Assembly (NCBI GenBank): GCA_035236585.1
Contig: CP141132.1
Coordinates: 40,551,880 to 40,615,879 of the forward strand
DNA from: Warburgia ugandensis
Taxonomy: Eukaryota; Streptophyta; Magnoliopsida; Canellales; Canellaceae
DNA: 64,000 bases
Direction of reading: 5' to 3'
Shown here piece after piece: positions 47,548 to 59,215 of the stretch (position 1 is the first letter of the stretch; each line of letters starts with the position of its first letter). The translations under genes and the position numbers were made by a program. Under the pieces are notes generated by a model, which was given only the letters and a program-made list of their open reading frames with translations, made no database searches and was not told the DNA's origin.

Positions 47548-48228
47548 TGTGACAGGTTTTTGAAATTAAATTTTAAAATAATTAAGATATCCTTGGAATG
47601 TTTTTTTAAATCATTCAAAATTCATATTACTTACTAGTTTCCAAATACTACTTTTTCCAACCATTGGGTGTCATTTCAAAACTCCACATGCAATAAGAAT
47701 ACTCGGGTAATCATAATAATGCTAAGACCCAATTATCATAGCCCAAACATTTAAATCCAACCATAATTTAATACAACAAACATGAAGAGTTCAATTAATT
47801 CTTTGCCAACAATTCAAAATAATAATTATAAGAATGACAATGTTCTAAATATTTTCATACTTTGGATATCTACGACTCTTCACATTCAGCTCTATAGCTT
47901 TATCTGGTCCCCTTGCTCACCTATAATGCTTTTGGGGTGAGTACCACCACTTAGTAGGAAACCTCTAAGATAGTAAAAAACCATGGAAACATATGTGTGC
48001 ATAATAGATTAAAAATGGTTTGCAATTAAACACATTCGGTGTGGAATCTCTAATTAAATCTTAAATCATACATAGATGAGAGAATTCTTAAACTTCCATA
48101 TCAAATCAATAATTTGAAAATACAAAGAACTAGCATCCTATAATTCCACATATCTTAGCAAGAACAACCAACATGTCATTAGTTGTCTAACTCCACTCAA
48201 TTCCATATTTAGTACAGTACACATGTAG
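47548..48228 (-). repeat. 5' LTR of element B, truncated by a CACTA insertion
   Basis: It starts TGTGACAGG on the + strand. It resembles 34743 onward in layout (TTTGAAAT, then ATCATAGCCCAA), but identity is low. It is cut at 48228 by the CACTA terminus. Confidence 0.5.
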
Positions 48229-48239
48229 CACTACTAGAT

Positions 48240-48600
48240 AGGAGGATTTTAAAGTTAGTTAAAAGCATATATAGAAGTTGGTTAGCAAAGAAATTTCTTC
48301 AAGTTGACTTTAAAAATTGATAAGAAAAGAAGACATAAAAATCAACTTTAAAAGTTGGTTTTCATAATCGACTTCAAAAGGACTTTTCATGTTAGTTTAT
48401 GGAAATTGACTTTAAAAGTGTTGAACTTTTAAAGTCGGTTTACTATTTTGACCTGAAAAGTCCTTAAATTGCTTATGAATTTTAAAGTAGTATGGATAAA
48501 ACCAACTTTAAAAGTTGGAAGTTTTATGTCAGAATGACAAAACCAACTTTAAAATTATATACTTCTAAAGTTGGTTTTCAAACATCTAGTTTAAAAGTCA
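48240..48600. repeat. Palindromic subterminal repeats of the CACTA element
   Basis: At least ten occurrences of ACTTTAAAAGT-type units, in both orientations, spaced 20-50 bases. In En/Spm such repeats bind the element's own TNPA-type protein. Confidence 0.75.
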
Positions 48601-49599
48601 TGTGAAATTTTTTTTTACATTGCTTTACACTATAATCATAGTCTGCATTCGTGCATATGTTCAATGCACTGCTTCTATAGTGTTCATGTATTCTTTAAGG
48701 ACATGAAAAACAAATCCACATTCACTTCCACATTTAGTAGAACATCCAAATTCAACATCCAATCACTTTTATATAAAGATTATATAAGCCTTTCTCTATG
48801 TTGAAAATACTTGAAAAAGGAAACTATAAGACAATAACTTCCACCATAAGAAATTCAAAGACATGATAAATAAAATTCAAAAGCCCCTACAAGTACACTT
48901 CTCCATACACACCCATTTACTTCTACACTCCAACTTTCCCTCATCCATCCCATAAAATATATATGCTTCAATGAAAATAAAAACTAAAAGTTCACATGCA
49001 TATAAATGAAGAAGATTGGTATTGTATTAATGCATAAGGTAATTTACATTAATGTAAATACTCAAATTGTTCTAATTAAAAATCAATACATACTTGGCCC
49101 ATTCATTTCATATTTCATTGAAGTGACTCTTCTTGCTTGCCCATTGAAAAAGCATAACATCCTATGATATGATATATTTAATTTAGTTGATCCATTCTTT
49201 TAAGTTGGAGTCCATAAAATATTGTGAAAAAATATAAGATTAGTAAAGTGTTTTACCTTTTTAAATTGTGAGACACTAACACCATCAAGTAGTAGGGTTC
49301 TCATTTCTCTTAGCACATATAACCACACTCTTAATTAGATTATTGTTTACGACACTATGTAATAAGGAAAATAGAAAGGATCAATAAATATCATGTGTAA
49401 TACTGAAGCTAGTTATAAAATGATTGTTTTTCATACCTTGACATTCTTTCAAGTGAGTTTTGGTGGTTACATAGTCTTGATCAGATTAGTCCATCTTAAC
49501 AATGCACTACAAATTTATAATTCAAATGAATTAGATATGGATAAAAAATTACTTATATGTTATATATAATACGTGAAAAGATTAAAATCTTACTCATTT

Positions 49600-52000
49600 A
49601 TGATTTTCATGAACTTAGGATGGATGTACAATCCACAAAAATAAAAAAGAATGTGTTCCCACCATGCACATAAAATACCTACAGCATCCAATGAGACCTA
49701 TATACACAATCATATGAATTGTAATGAAAGTTTACAATCCTTATACCTAGAACATAAGTTGTTAAGAAAAAAAATAATAATTAAAACTTATCTACTATTG
49801 TATGGAATCATTATGCCCTGTCTCTTAGAGCACCAAAAAAATCCTAATAACATATCATCAACTCGCCTCTCCATCGGCCATTGCTTTGCCGCTTCACAAA
49901 TCACACCATGGTCAAGGAATTGGTTAGGTGTATCCTCCACCTCAAAAAGGTTCATTGTATAATTTAAGAAGCTGCATGAAAGAAATAATTATTTCTAACC
50001 TTGAAAAAATAACATCTAATGTCAATTATCACTTTAGAAGTAGATATTTGCATATACCCCATGTAGGAGACAATGTCAGGGTGCTAGAGTTAATCCTATT
50101 GGAAAAATCGTAATAGGTCCTCTGCTATAAGTGACACTTCAACAACATCATCTACAAGGACTCTAGCCTTGACCTATATAGGGTTGATTGTGCAATCTTT
50201 GTTGATGAGCACGTAGAGTAACATAAGGGTTTGAGGTGTCTTAGGTGGGACTTCCACGACACAATTACTATATAAGTTGCAAAGATTTTTAACCAATATT
50301 AATCATTGAAGATATTCAATTCTATGATGAAAAATAAACATAAATGCTAGTACTGGTTCCATTGGTATGATGATGACTAATGGTGGAATGGTGGGTGACC
50401 TTGATGACCCTTTTTACTGCATTTGATTAACTTTAGATGTAGTTAATAGACAATTAAATTGAGGTATCTAGCTAAAACTATTATTGAGGATGGTGGTATA
50501 AAAAGATATATACCATGGATTCTATGGAAATGACAAATTCTTTAGCCAAGTGACGTGATATGTAATGGCCTACTTAATGGTAAAAGTATTTTTCATTTTA
50601 AAGAAAATAGTAGGTAGGTATTCACATTCAAACCCATAGTAATAGACATTTACTTAGTGTGTGGAGGCATACTACTTTTGTATAAAATCATTGATTCAAA
50701 GCTCATAACATGAATTAATTGTGACGACATTTTGATGGGTATTCAAGGCCAATAGTCTTTGACCAACCTGCAAATAAAAAATACATCATAAATTGGAAAT
50801 ATTGAGATAGGATAATTAGAGCAGGACAATGAAAAAGTTCCAGTGTCTATGTACATACCTTTTTGGCCAAAATTTCTCTTTCAAAAGTTGTAGGTTGTGC
50901 TTGAGAAACTAGTTCCATATTTCCTTCATACAACTACCTAATAACATCCATTTTTATCTTTTCACAAATCTATTTGTAGGCTTCCTCATCATCAACTATT
51001 GGTACTTTTTGACCAAAATACTTCGAAGGAATAAAACCATGCCCTTGGCCCCTTGCTTAGCCAAGGTGGTCCTTTTTATTGCACATAGTCCTATACATGT
51101 CATCATTGGTAGAAGTCCTGCTTTAGTTCTTATACTTGTGCTTTCTTGGGTAAGTTTGTCTTGCAAAATTTAATTAGAAAGACATGATCAGTTTAATTAA
51201 TTAATTGTACAAAATTCAAGATAGTTAAGGGTAGGCTTGTGTAATCACTTACAATGTGAGCAACAACTTCTACGGTAGCTTTGTCTATGAAGGCTTGGGC
51301 ATTATGGCTCATTGAATGAACCATCTTCTAGAGGATGATATAGTCAATGTGATCTATAGTCCTATGTTTATTTTGCTATCAAGCAAGACACTATAGTTAG
51401 GCAATGAAATATGTATAACTATGGTGTAATTTGAAAAGAATAAACTTTCACAAATACTTACTTCATGTTCTTCTAAATGGACATAGCCCAACTTAGAGAT
51501 GTGGTGTTCATTGGTTTATGTAACTTTCTCCCTCTAGCACTCTTTGTCTACCTATTTGTATGTATATAATCAGTGCAATAAGATGTTATTTGTAATTAAC
51601 TCAATGGAATGTTGTCTTAATACATACCGCAAATTCAGTGGACATGCGAACCTTTACAACATTCCACCTCCTAGTCAATGATGTTAGAATAAATGGTAGG
51701 CACTATGTCCTACCTAGAAAAATCATTGACATTTAGAATTATATGATTGTGAACAAGGTAGTTATTTCATTTTCTACATTGCTCACCAGCTCCTTGCATA
51801 GAACACGACTTCTTCTCCTCATGTACCTCAATGGCAGCGTACAAAGTACAAACAAGCATGCCACTATATTTGAAAATTAGAAGTTAAGGTATGTTATATA
51901 TTATATAATACATAAGTTTTTTACATATCTTTGCCATCTCCTATATTGAATCTTTGATTGTTGGTGACACATATCTCCAACCATCAACCTTGATAACCAC
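49600..52000 (-). pseudogene. CACTA second-ORF remnant
   Basis: Minus-strand pieces read as plant CACTA accessory protein: at about 51330-51260 NAQAFIDKATVEVVAHIV, and at about 51050-50870 GFIPSKYFGQK, then VPIVDDEEAY and LVSQAQPTTFE. They are in changing frames with stops. I cannot fix exon limits or the exact family, so this is tentative. Confidence 0.35.
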
Positions 52001-52133
52001 CATTATTCTTATTGTGGAGGAAAGGAAACTCCTATAAGATGTTGAACTATCACCTATCTTTTCCCCCTTACTATTGTACTAGATAGTTTCTTTAATTCCT
52101 TTTGTCTTTCTCTTGATAATCTTTTCCATCATT

Positions 52134-52138
52134 GTTCA
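52134..52138. repeat. Target duplication of giant LTR 2, left
   Basis: GTTCA; the right counterpart at 57170-57174 is ATTCA. Confidence 0.5.
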
Positions 52139-55100
52139 TGTAACACCCCTAACTTTTTGTAATTAAATAAATAGTGAAATTGAGAAATTCAAGGAGAATT
52201 AGGCTGGAATATTAGGGTTATGTAGAATGCACTTCTCATAGAATGCACTTCTCATACTCAGTGAACCCTTCAGAATGACTGTAAGCATGACTCATTCTAA
52301 ATCTGGATGAAAAAGTCTTATTTTTCTCCATTTTTATGAACAAAAGGGTAAAATGGTAATTTTACCCATAAGTCAAGGCCTAAGGCATAAAAATCTAGAA
52401 TATACTCAGAAATACTAATCCAACTCCACTAAGTACCCTCAATTTTGAGATCATGGGAATAAACCCTAATTTTTATAAATAAAGGGCAAAATGGTCTTTT
52501 TACACCATGTGGGGACCACATGGGGCCCACAAGGGATCCACACAGTAATCCAATGATCAGAAGATGTACAATTATGGGTCAAACCACTACCGCCTATTAG
52601 TGGAGAAGGAGGTGGTAGTGGGAATCCTATGAACATTGAATAATCAAAAGAAATAAACATTATAATTACACTGAATGATGAAAAACACTCAAATTCCCAA
52701 TAAATAACCCTAAGAAAAATTTGCAAAAATGTTTATAAAATTCCTCATGAAATCCCCTAGAATCTCCTAGAATCCCCTAAAATTCCTCATAAAATTCCCC
52801 AATTTCTTTTTCTTTCTCTCCTTCTCTCTTAAGCCCTGTGAGAGTGTCCACAAACGCACCTAACACTCCAGACATAATGGAGACGTTCGGCGCGTCCACA
52901 AACGTGTGGTCCCCGATGGAACTGGGTTTCTGCCTAGAAACCCTGTTTCAATTAGGCATCAAAACACAGCCGTTGAAACACAATCTCCACCATTAAATAT
53001 GTTTGTACAAGGGTGATATACAAAAGCCATTTGGTTCCATGATGATCCACCTCTTAGATCTTCTGAACACTCAAAACGAAGTCAAGCCCTAATGAATCAC
53101 CATCTCCAGTAGTTTATTCAAGTTATTACAGCTAATCTAGCCAGTAAATGGTAATCTTTCACCATTGGAAATCTCCAAAAAAGTGGTTTCCTTCAAAAGC
53201 CCTAAGTTTTGCTTCCTTGTCAGACAATGGTGATGGACAATCAAGCTTTGTATATGTTTTTTGGCAGCTAGGATTTTATCTATGTTCTCTGGTGGGTTTT
53301 CTCCTTCTCTGGTGAACTCCTCCTCCCTAGACTGGCTCAGGTAGGCCACTATCACTCCCCTCTTTCAATTTCGGCTGGTATTTTGGGTTTTTCGGCATGC
53401 ATGGGATCTCCCTACCGTTGATCCGTTGGAGATGATGGATCTGGCTTGGATGGTTGAGATCCCATCCATCCATAGCTCAAATGTAACTTTTGAGCTGTTG
53501 GATGGATTCCTGTGGCCAAAAACCCTAGGATATGAAATATGGGATTTGATTTTAACGGATGGAAGAGATCTAGCCATGGGCGATCCGACGGTCCAGATCT
53601 AGACGTCTCACCCATAGCAGGTCACCTCCACCCAATAACCTAAAGTAGACGGTAACAGGCACGGGCCGATGATCGTCCCCACACCTGTAACTCAAATCTG
53701 ATCTGGGTCGTCCAGTTTTGAACTGAAATTTTGTTTTTGCAATTCACAGCTCGATATAGCTCTGATTTTAGATCTGAAACCTGATATAGATTCCTTGTAT
53801 CTTCTAGAATTTATTGAAGTTGTTATATGTATGTTTTAAATTGTATTTAAATGATGTATTTAGTAAAATCTGTAGTAGCAGTAGTGGATCATGATCAAGA
53901 TGATCCCAAAATGGAAATCTGAACCCGATGGATATGTTTAGAGGGTCACAAAACCCTTAAGATCATATTCATAGTAATATTTATGTGTAGATGGATCAAG
54001 TAATTAAACCATAAATAGTAAGATTGAAATTCAGCCCTTAAAACAGGTTGAAATCTTAAAAACTCAATTATGATCTCATTTTGACTCCAAATTGAGATTA
54101 GAAAGTTGTGTTGGATTCATGTTGATGAGTATAATCTAATGAACTAATAAAATTTCAATTTTAATTCATTAAATTTTCTAAGATTAAGAAGATAAGTGTA
54201 CTAATATCCTTGATCTACAAGATCTAGGATGATCAGACCAATTAAACCTTGTTGGATGATGATATAATAATGTAATAACTTAAATTAGTGAGTTATATGT
54301 AATTTTATAGGCAGATCTTAAGAAATGTAGCCTTAAAAGTAATAAAAACCATAAAAAGGGATGGAAATCTCCTTGATCAAGTTGATCAAGGATGATTGGG
54401 CTATATGGATATGTGTTGATGATGATATTGAGTTAATATTTTGTGAATTTATGGAATGGAAGATGAGGATTTGGGCTAGATCAAGATCTATGCTCTTAAA
54501 TGGGAGAAAGTAACTTAAGATCTCCTTGATCTGATAGATCAAGGAAGATCAAATCAATGGATGAGATACATCAATGATTTAACAATAAAATTACATCAAT
54601 AAGAAATGTTGGATCTAAAATAAAATGAAAGATCAAGATCTAAACCCTAAAAAGAGGAAAAATGAATAAGGATCAATTAAGACTGTTGGATCATGATAGG
54701 TGTTTATATCTTAATAGAATTGCATTAAATTATTAAACATTTTGATAATTTTCTTCCTTGCTTAGTAGAGTTAATTATAGAATTAATTATTTAATTTTTT
54801 ATGCTTTATATATATGCTTTAATGCTTAAGTAATGGAAATTTCATTGAAATTGTAATTAAATGAAATTAGAATGGAAGGACATTTACATGGAATGTACGA
54901 CAAGGACTTAATGATAGTAAGGACCATAGTTAGTAGGATAATATAAGGAATATAAATTCCTTGGTCCAAATTAGGAGAATAATAAAACTCCACGAATGAC
55001 ATTTTAGTTCATGGATTCAATTAAAATCAATTAGAAAGAGTACTTAGGATTAAATGCTCATAGGAACCTTATGAAAGGTTGAGTTAGGGTCAAGCTAGTA

Positions 55101-55800
55101 AATGATAAACATAGTGGTTAAGGGGGTTATCTAATAGAGCCTCACTCTCCCCCCACCTTCCGTTGACGTTTGTGAGGTCTAAATGCCTCCTTACATGAGG
55201 ATTGAAGTAACCATTTTGTGTTCAACCATTCAACTAGTAAGCCTTAGCCAATTTGACATAAGAGTAGCTATTTAGACTTAGGATGAAATAAGCTACGCTC
55301 ATCCACTAAAACATTAATTGGTTGAGTAATAATAATAAGAGCATAAAATGTAAATCATTTAACCCTGATAAAAATTGTAATCAAGATAAGGATGATCAAA
55401 CAAGATCCATAGGATCTTGAATGATCAAAAACAATAAGAATACTAATGTAGTATTGTATTACGTATGTATATGTAGAAATTATGTACGGGTATGTAGAAG
55501 AACATAGATAGAGAATCTCAACCCTTGATCAAACATGATTCAAGGAAAGATTAGGGTATCCCTTATAGGAATACATACTTGAATAGAGAAATAACCTTAT
55601 ACGTATGTTTTGACAGATGGATGATTCCATACCATGATGGACATTGTGGAAGAATACACTTGAGAAGTATGAAACAAGATACTGCTTTGAGGTAGGTGGA
55701 TATACAAAGATGTATTAGAGACTCATGTGTATACATACATGATTTTCTATCTAGGATTATAGACCTTCATGATATAATTATGCTTAGTACCTTAGCATAT

Positions 55801-55930
55801 GCATGATCCAAAACACATGATCCAAACAAGTGATCCAAAAACATATGATTCAACTAAGTGATCCAACACATGTGATCCAATTAAGTGATCTAACCAAATG
55901 ATGAAACTAAGTGATCCAACCTCATAATCT
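55801..55930. repeat. GTGATCCAA-type short repeat cluster in LTR 2
   Basis: About eight imperfect copies of AAGTGATCCAA or ACATGATCCAA, spaced about 15-20 bases. LTR 1 lacks the cluster. Confidence 0.7.
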
Positions 55931-56695
55931 AATCCAATTGATCTAATTTGATGATCAAGTCTAATGAGGTGAAAGTAATGAGATATGAAGATTAAGGAAA
56001 CCCTAAGAATAGGGCATGTAAAATATTTCAACCTTAGTTAAACAGGCACATTGTCTAATATGTACAATGTATTTTCCATACAAGTATGGAGGCTTGTGAT
56101 TTTATTTTACACAGAGATAGAGACTGGGGTTGCTATGCTAGGAAAGTTATGAGGGCTTGGCCACCTGGTTTCTGAAACTTATATAATAGATACCATGCTC
56201 AAAGAGAGGCTAAACATCAGGTGGCGCAATAATGGGAAGACCCCATTATGACAGCCATGGTCCACCCCATGAGGATATGGAGTTGATATTCCACAGTTGG
56301 TATTAGTGGAGGATTGCAATCATCCTGTCATGCTGTATGGATTGAGACTGATGCATAGTAGTCCTAATGTATTTTGCATTATGATGCACATATGATAGGC
56401 ATAATGTAATGCCATGGCATGATGAGATGCCAATACACGAGTTCCTGGGAATCCCAGTATAAAGATTGGCTAGATACTGATTTCCTAAGTGGAAGTATAG
56501 CTAGGGGAAGGAACAAGTTTTGAGCAATCTTCACTATATTAATTAATTTGTCACGTACTACATAAATAATGTATATACTATATGTGGAGAATACTCATGA
56601 ATGGATAACCATGATGAAATAAGGACTGAGGTATGTATTCTTATATTGATGAAGTAGTGTGTTTTTGTATCCCCTACCAAGCATAGCTTGCTGGA

Positions 56696-56725
56696 GTATT
56701 GTAAATGTTTTTATGTTTACAATAC
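56696..56725 (+). other. Conserved hairpin near the LTR 2 3' end
   Basis: GTATTGTAAA (56696-56705) pairs perfectly with TTTACAATAC (56716-56725) around a 10-base loop. The closing pair is G-C here and A-T in the copies at 28490 and 42991. Confidence 0.85.
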
Positions 56726-57169
56726 CTCAGATACAGAGAAGGAGGGTTAGAAGCTCAAGACTATAGAAGACTTAAGAAGATGTGGATGAATAATCAATCA
56801 AGATACATCCTCTTGAAGACATGTATTTTATTTGAGGGAATTGTATTGTATTGAGAATTTTTAATGTATGGTGAAGTTTGCAAATTTTGGATTATGTAAT
56901 TTGGATAGGTATTGTACTGATACCAGGTTGTACTGTGAACCATTAGATGGATTCTGGAAGTTTAATAAAATTATATTCCTTCAATGGAATTTTATTTTGT
57001 ACATAAATTCTACTTATGTTATATGTGAAGTGGTGACTTGGGTTTTTGAAACAAGTTTTAAAAGAAAAGAATTTTTGCTGTTTTGTTTTGAGAATTTTTT
57101 TTACTAAGGGGATGCCTTGCCTTTGAAAAATGTATTACAAAATGTGTTTCAAAAACCCATGTCGTCACA

Positions 57170-57174
57170 ATTCA
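57170..57174. repeat. Target duplication of giant LTR 2, right
   Basis: ATTCA, one mismatch from the left copy GTTCA. Confidence 0.5.
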
Positions 57175-58566
57175 CCCTCTACCCTTTCTCTTTCAAGTGT
57201 TTCTTAGGTTGGCCACTTGTTCATGTCCTTCATGCTCTTCACATTCCATCTTTACTGCAAATGAGAACATAATGAAATCAGAACAATGAAATCAAATAAT
57301 CCAAGTAATGTATTTAAAGAATACAAAATTTAGCAAATCATAAGAAACATGCTTTTTTGAGTACAAAGGTGGCATTAGCCTATGAATTTATAGTGATATT
57401 GAAATGGAAACCATGGAATAGACATCAATTATTCATTTTGACTTTGTAATCTAACAATTTAAAGTAAAAGATATAGTTAAGTGAAAGGAGCAAGCCATGA
57501 CATTTGATGACCTCTTTTCATTTGAAAATTAATATGTCCATATTACCTACTATAGTTGTTTACATTCCTGACGCGTTAAAGTTGTTGGAAAATGGTGCTG
57601 GTTTCTTGGTCACGAGAATCAAAGCTAAAGGAGGAAGATTGTAGAGCTCTAATAGGGAATTCAAAATGGATAAGTGCAGAAACTTCACTATCTTAGTGTT
57701 CAATTCCATAAAATCAACTGAAACAAAATGTTCAAGGACATAAAATCAAATAAAATGAAATGATCAAGGACGGCCAAACTAACTATGGATATGAATGATA
57801 TGTTCCTTTCTTGATATATGGACCTAAAAATAGGTTCACAATTCTCAAAACTTGTAGGATTGAAAAATTGCCTCTCTACATTTTGCTCTTCATTATTGAT
57901 GATTTTGAGAAAACCTCTAATCCAACAAGAATTCTAGCACTCACTTGGAGGTGCATGACATGAATTGCATACTTATACAAGGAAACTAAATTATTCCAAT
58001 ATCTAATTTTGCAAAAAATCTAATATCACGACATGATTTAGATTAATAAAACATTGTAGTGGAAAAAGCCAAGGTAAGCCAAGTCAAGGCTATGATCACT
58101 CAAGCTTGCACCATTACAAGAACAAAATTTGAATGAGGAGATTATGGATGAATAGAACATCTTTGTAGGGAATGCAATATAGAAGTCCAAAAGAAGTTGT
58201 GGTTGATTAAGTTAAAAGAAATAGACCAAGGCTAAAAGCCAAGGATAGCATGGACCTACAATCATCTACCTAATGCCACCAACAAAAATTATCAAATGGG
58301 TGTTGAACAAAAAGAGGAAGAGGCCTATGATAGAAAAAGATACTCTATTCAAGATAGCAAATTCATCAAGATTCTCTGCCACATATTGAAAACAAGCATA
58401 CAGCCAAAAAGGCCTATGTAACAAAATAAAGAGGTGCCAAGAGAAGAATCATTGTCAATTGACCCATTCAACAAACATAGTACACTAAATCAAAATAATC
58501 AACCATTCCTAAGAAAATTCTTCATTCTAGTTGAATCACCAAAGTCAATCAAAAAATAGATTATGA

Positions 58567-58568
<2 letters not shown>
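57175..58568. other. CACTA interior, no gene recognised
   Basis: Low-complexity AT-rich text. No ORF or domain was identified on either strand. Confidence 0.4.

Positions 58569-58642
<74 letters not shown>
58569..58642. repeat. AG dinucleotide microsatellite, about 37 units
   Basis: Uninterrupted AG run. It makes the Ser/Leu-rich open frame on the minus strand meaningless. Confidence 0.95.
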
Positions 58643-58645
<3 letters not shown>

Positions 58646-58654
58646 GGGTTGCAC

Positions 58655-58905
58655 TCATTGTTGGTTTTCTTAGCTGTGCATGACCAATGGAGAGAGAGGA
58701 GGAAGGAGGTTGTGTGCATGGTTGGGTTTAGTGTGTGCACGATTGATGGGGATAGAGAGAGGGGGGATGGGGTCTTCCACACAACTGGGTTTTTGGGCCT
58801 TGCACGACCGATGAGGGTAGAGAGAGGGGGGAAGGGGTCTTGCACACAACTAGTTTTTCTGGATGTGCATGACTAATGGGGCCAGAGACAGACAGATTTA
58901 CCTTG
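58655..58905. repeat. 60-65-bp minisatellite, about four units
   Basis: The core GTGCAYGAYYRATGG occurs at about 58675, 58735, 58800 and 58865, followed each time by a G/A-rich stretch and an ACACAACT-type end. Confidence 0.8.
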
Positions 58906-59034
58906 TTGTTGGTGAACACTTAGGAGCTATTTTGAGGGGTGCTACACTGATTCATAGAGGGGAACTCTTGTAAAAGATAGAGAAAGAAGGGGAAATGGTG
59001 GGGTGACGGAAATTTCCTTCTTGGGATTTTAAAC

Positions 59035-59200
59035 ATAGAAAAAAAACCAACTTTACAAATGGTTTTTAAATTTGAATTTTATTTCCAACTTTAAAATTTA
59101 TTTTTAAGGTTGGTTTTTTTCTCTAACTATAAAAATCATTTTTAAAGTCGATTTTTAACTTTAAAAATAAAATTTTAATTTATTTTTTTAAACTTAAAAA
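59035..59200. repeat. Right subterminal repeats of the CACTA element
   Basis: AACCAACTTTA, TTTTAAAGTCGATTTT and related units recur, as at the left end. Confidence 0.65.
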
Positions 59201-59215
59201 ATCCTACTAAGAATG

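Larger units (their letters stand above)
52139..57169 (+). repeat. Giant LTR 2, solo, inserted in the CACTA element
   Basis: 5,031 bp from TGTAACACCCC to GTCGTCACA. It is collinear with LTR 1 and has no internal retroelement sequence on either side, so it is a solo LTR left by LTR-LTR recombination. Its flanks are CACTA sequence and a near-perfect 5-bp target duplication. It contains a cluster of GTGATCCAA repeats (55801-55930) and the hairpin at 56696-56725. Confidence 0.75.
48229..59215 (-). mobile_element. CACTA (En/Spm-like) transposon with a nested giant LTR
   Basis: The left end is CACTACTAG at 48229. The right end CTAAGAATG at 59207-59215 matches the reverse complement CTAGTAGTG at seven of nine positions, and an AAAATCCT stretch just inside matches too. 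Both ends have subterminal repeats with AACTTTAAAAGTTGG-type palindromes (48240-48600 and 59035-59200). The outer 3-bp flanks (TAG and ACA) do not match. Without the LTR the element is about 6 kb. Orientation is taken from weak minus-strand ORFs. It may be nonautonomous. Confidence 0.6.

Noticed and set aside
23436..57169. One 34-kb retrotransposon with 5-kb LTRs
   Set aside because: No PBS after LTR 1, no PPT before LTR 2, and LTR 2 has its own near-match target duplication inside CACTA sequence.
58561..58845. Ser/Leu-rich open frame of 94 codons
   Set aside because: Translation of the AG microsatellite.
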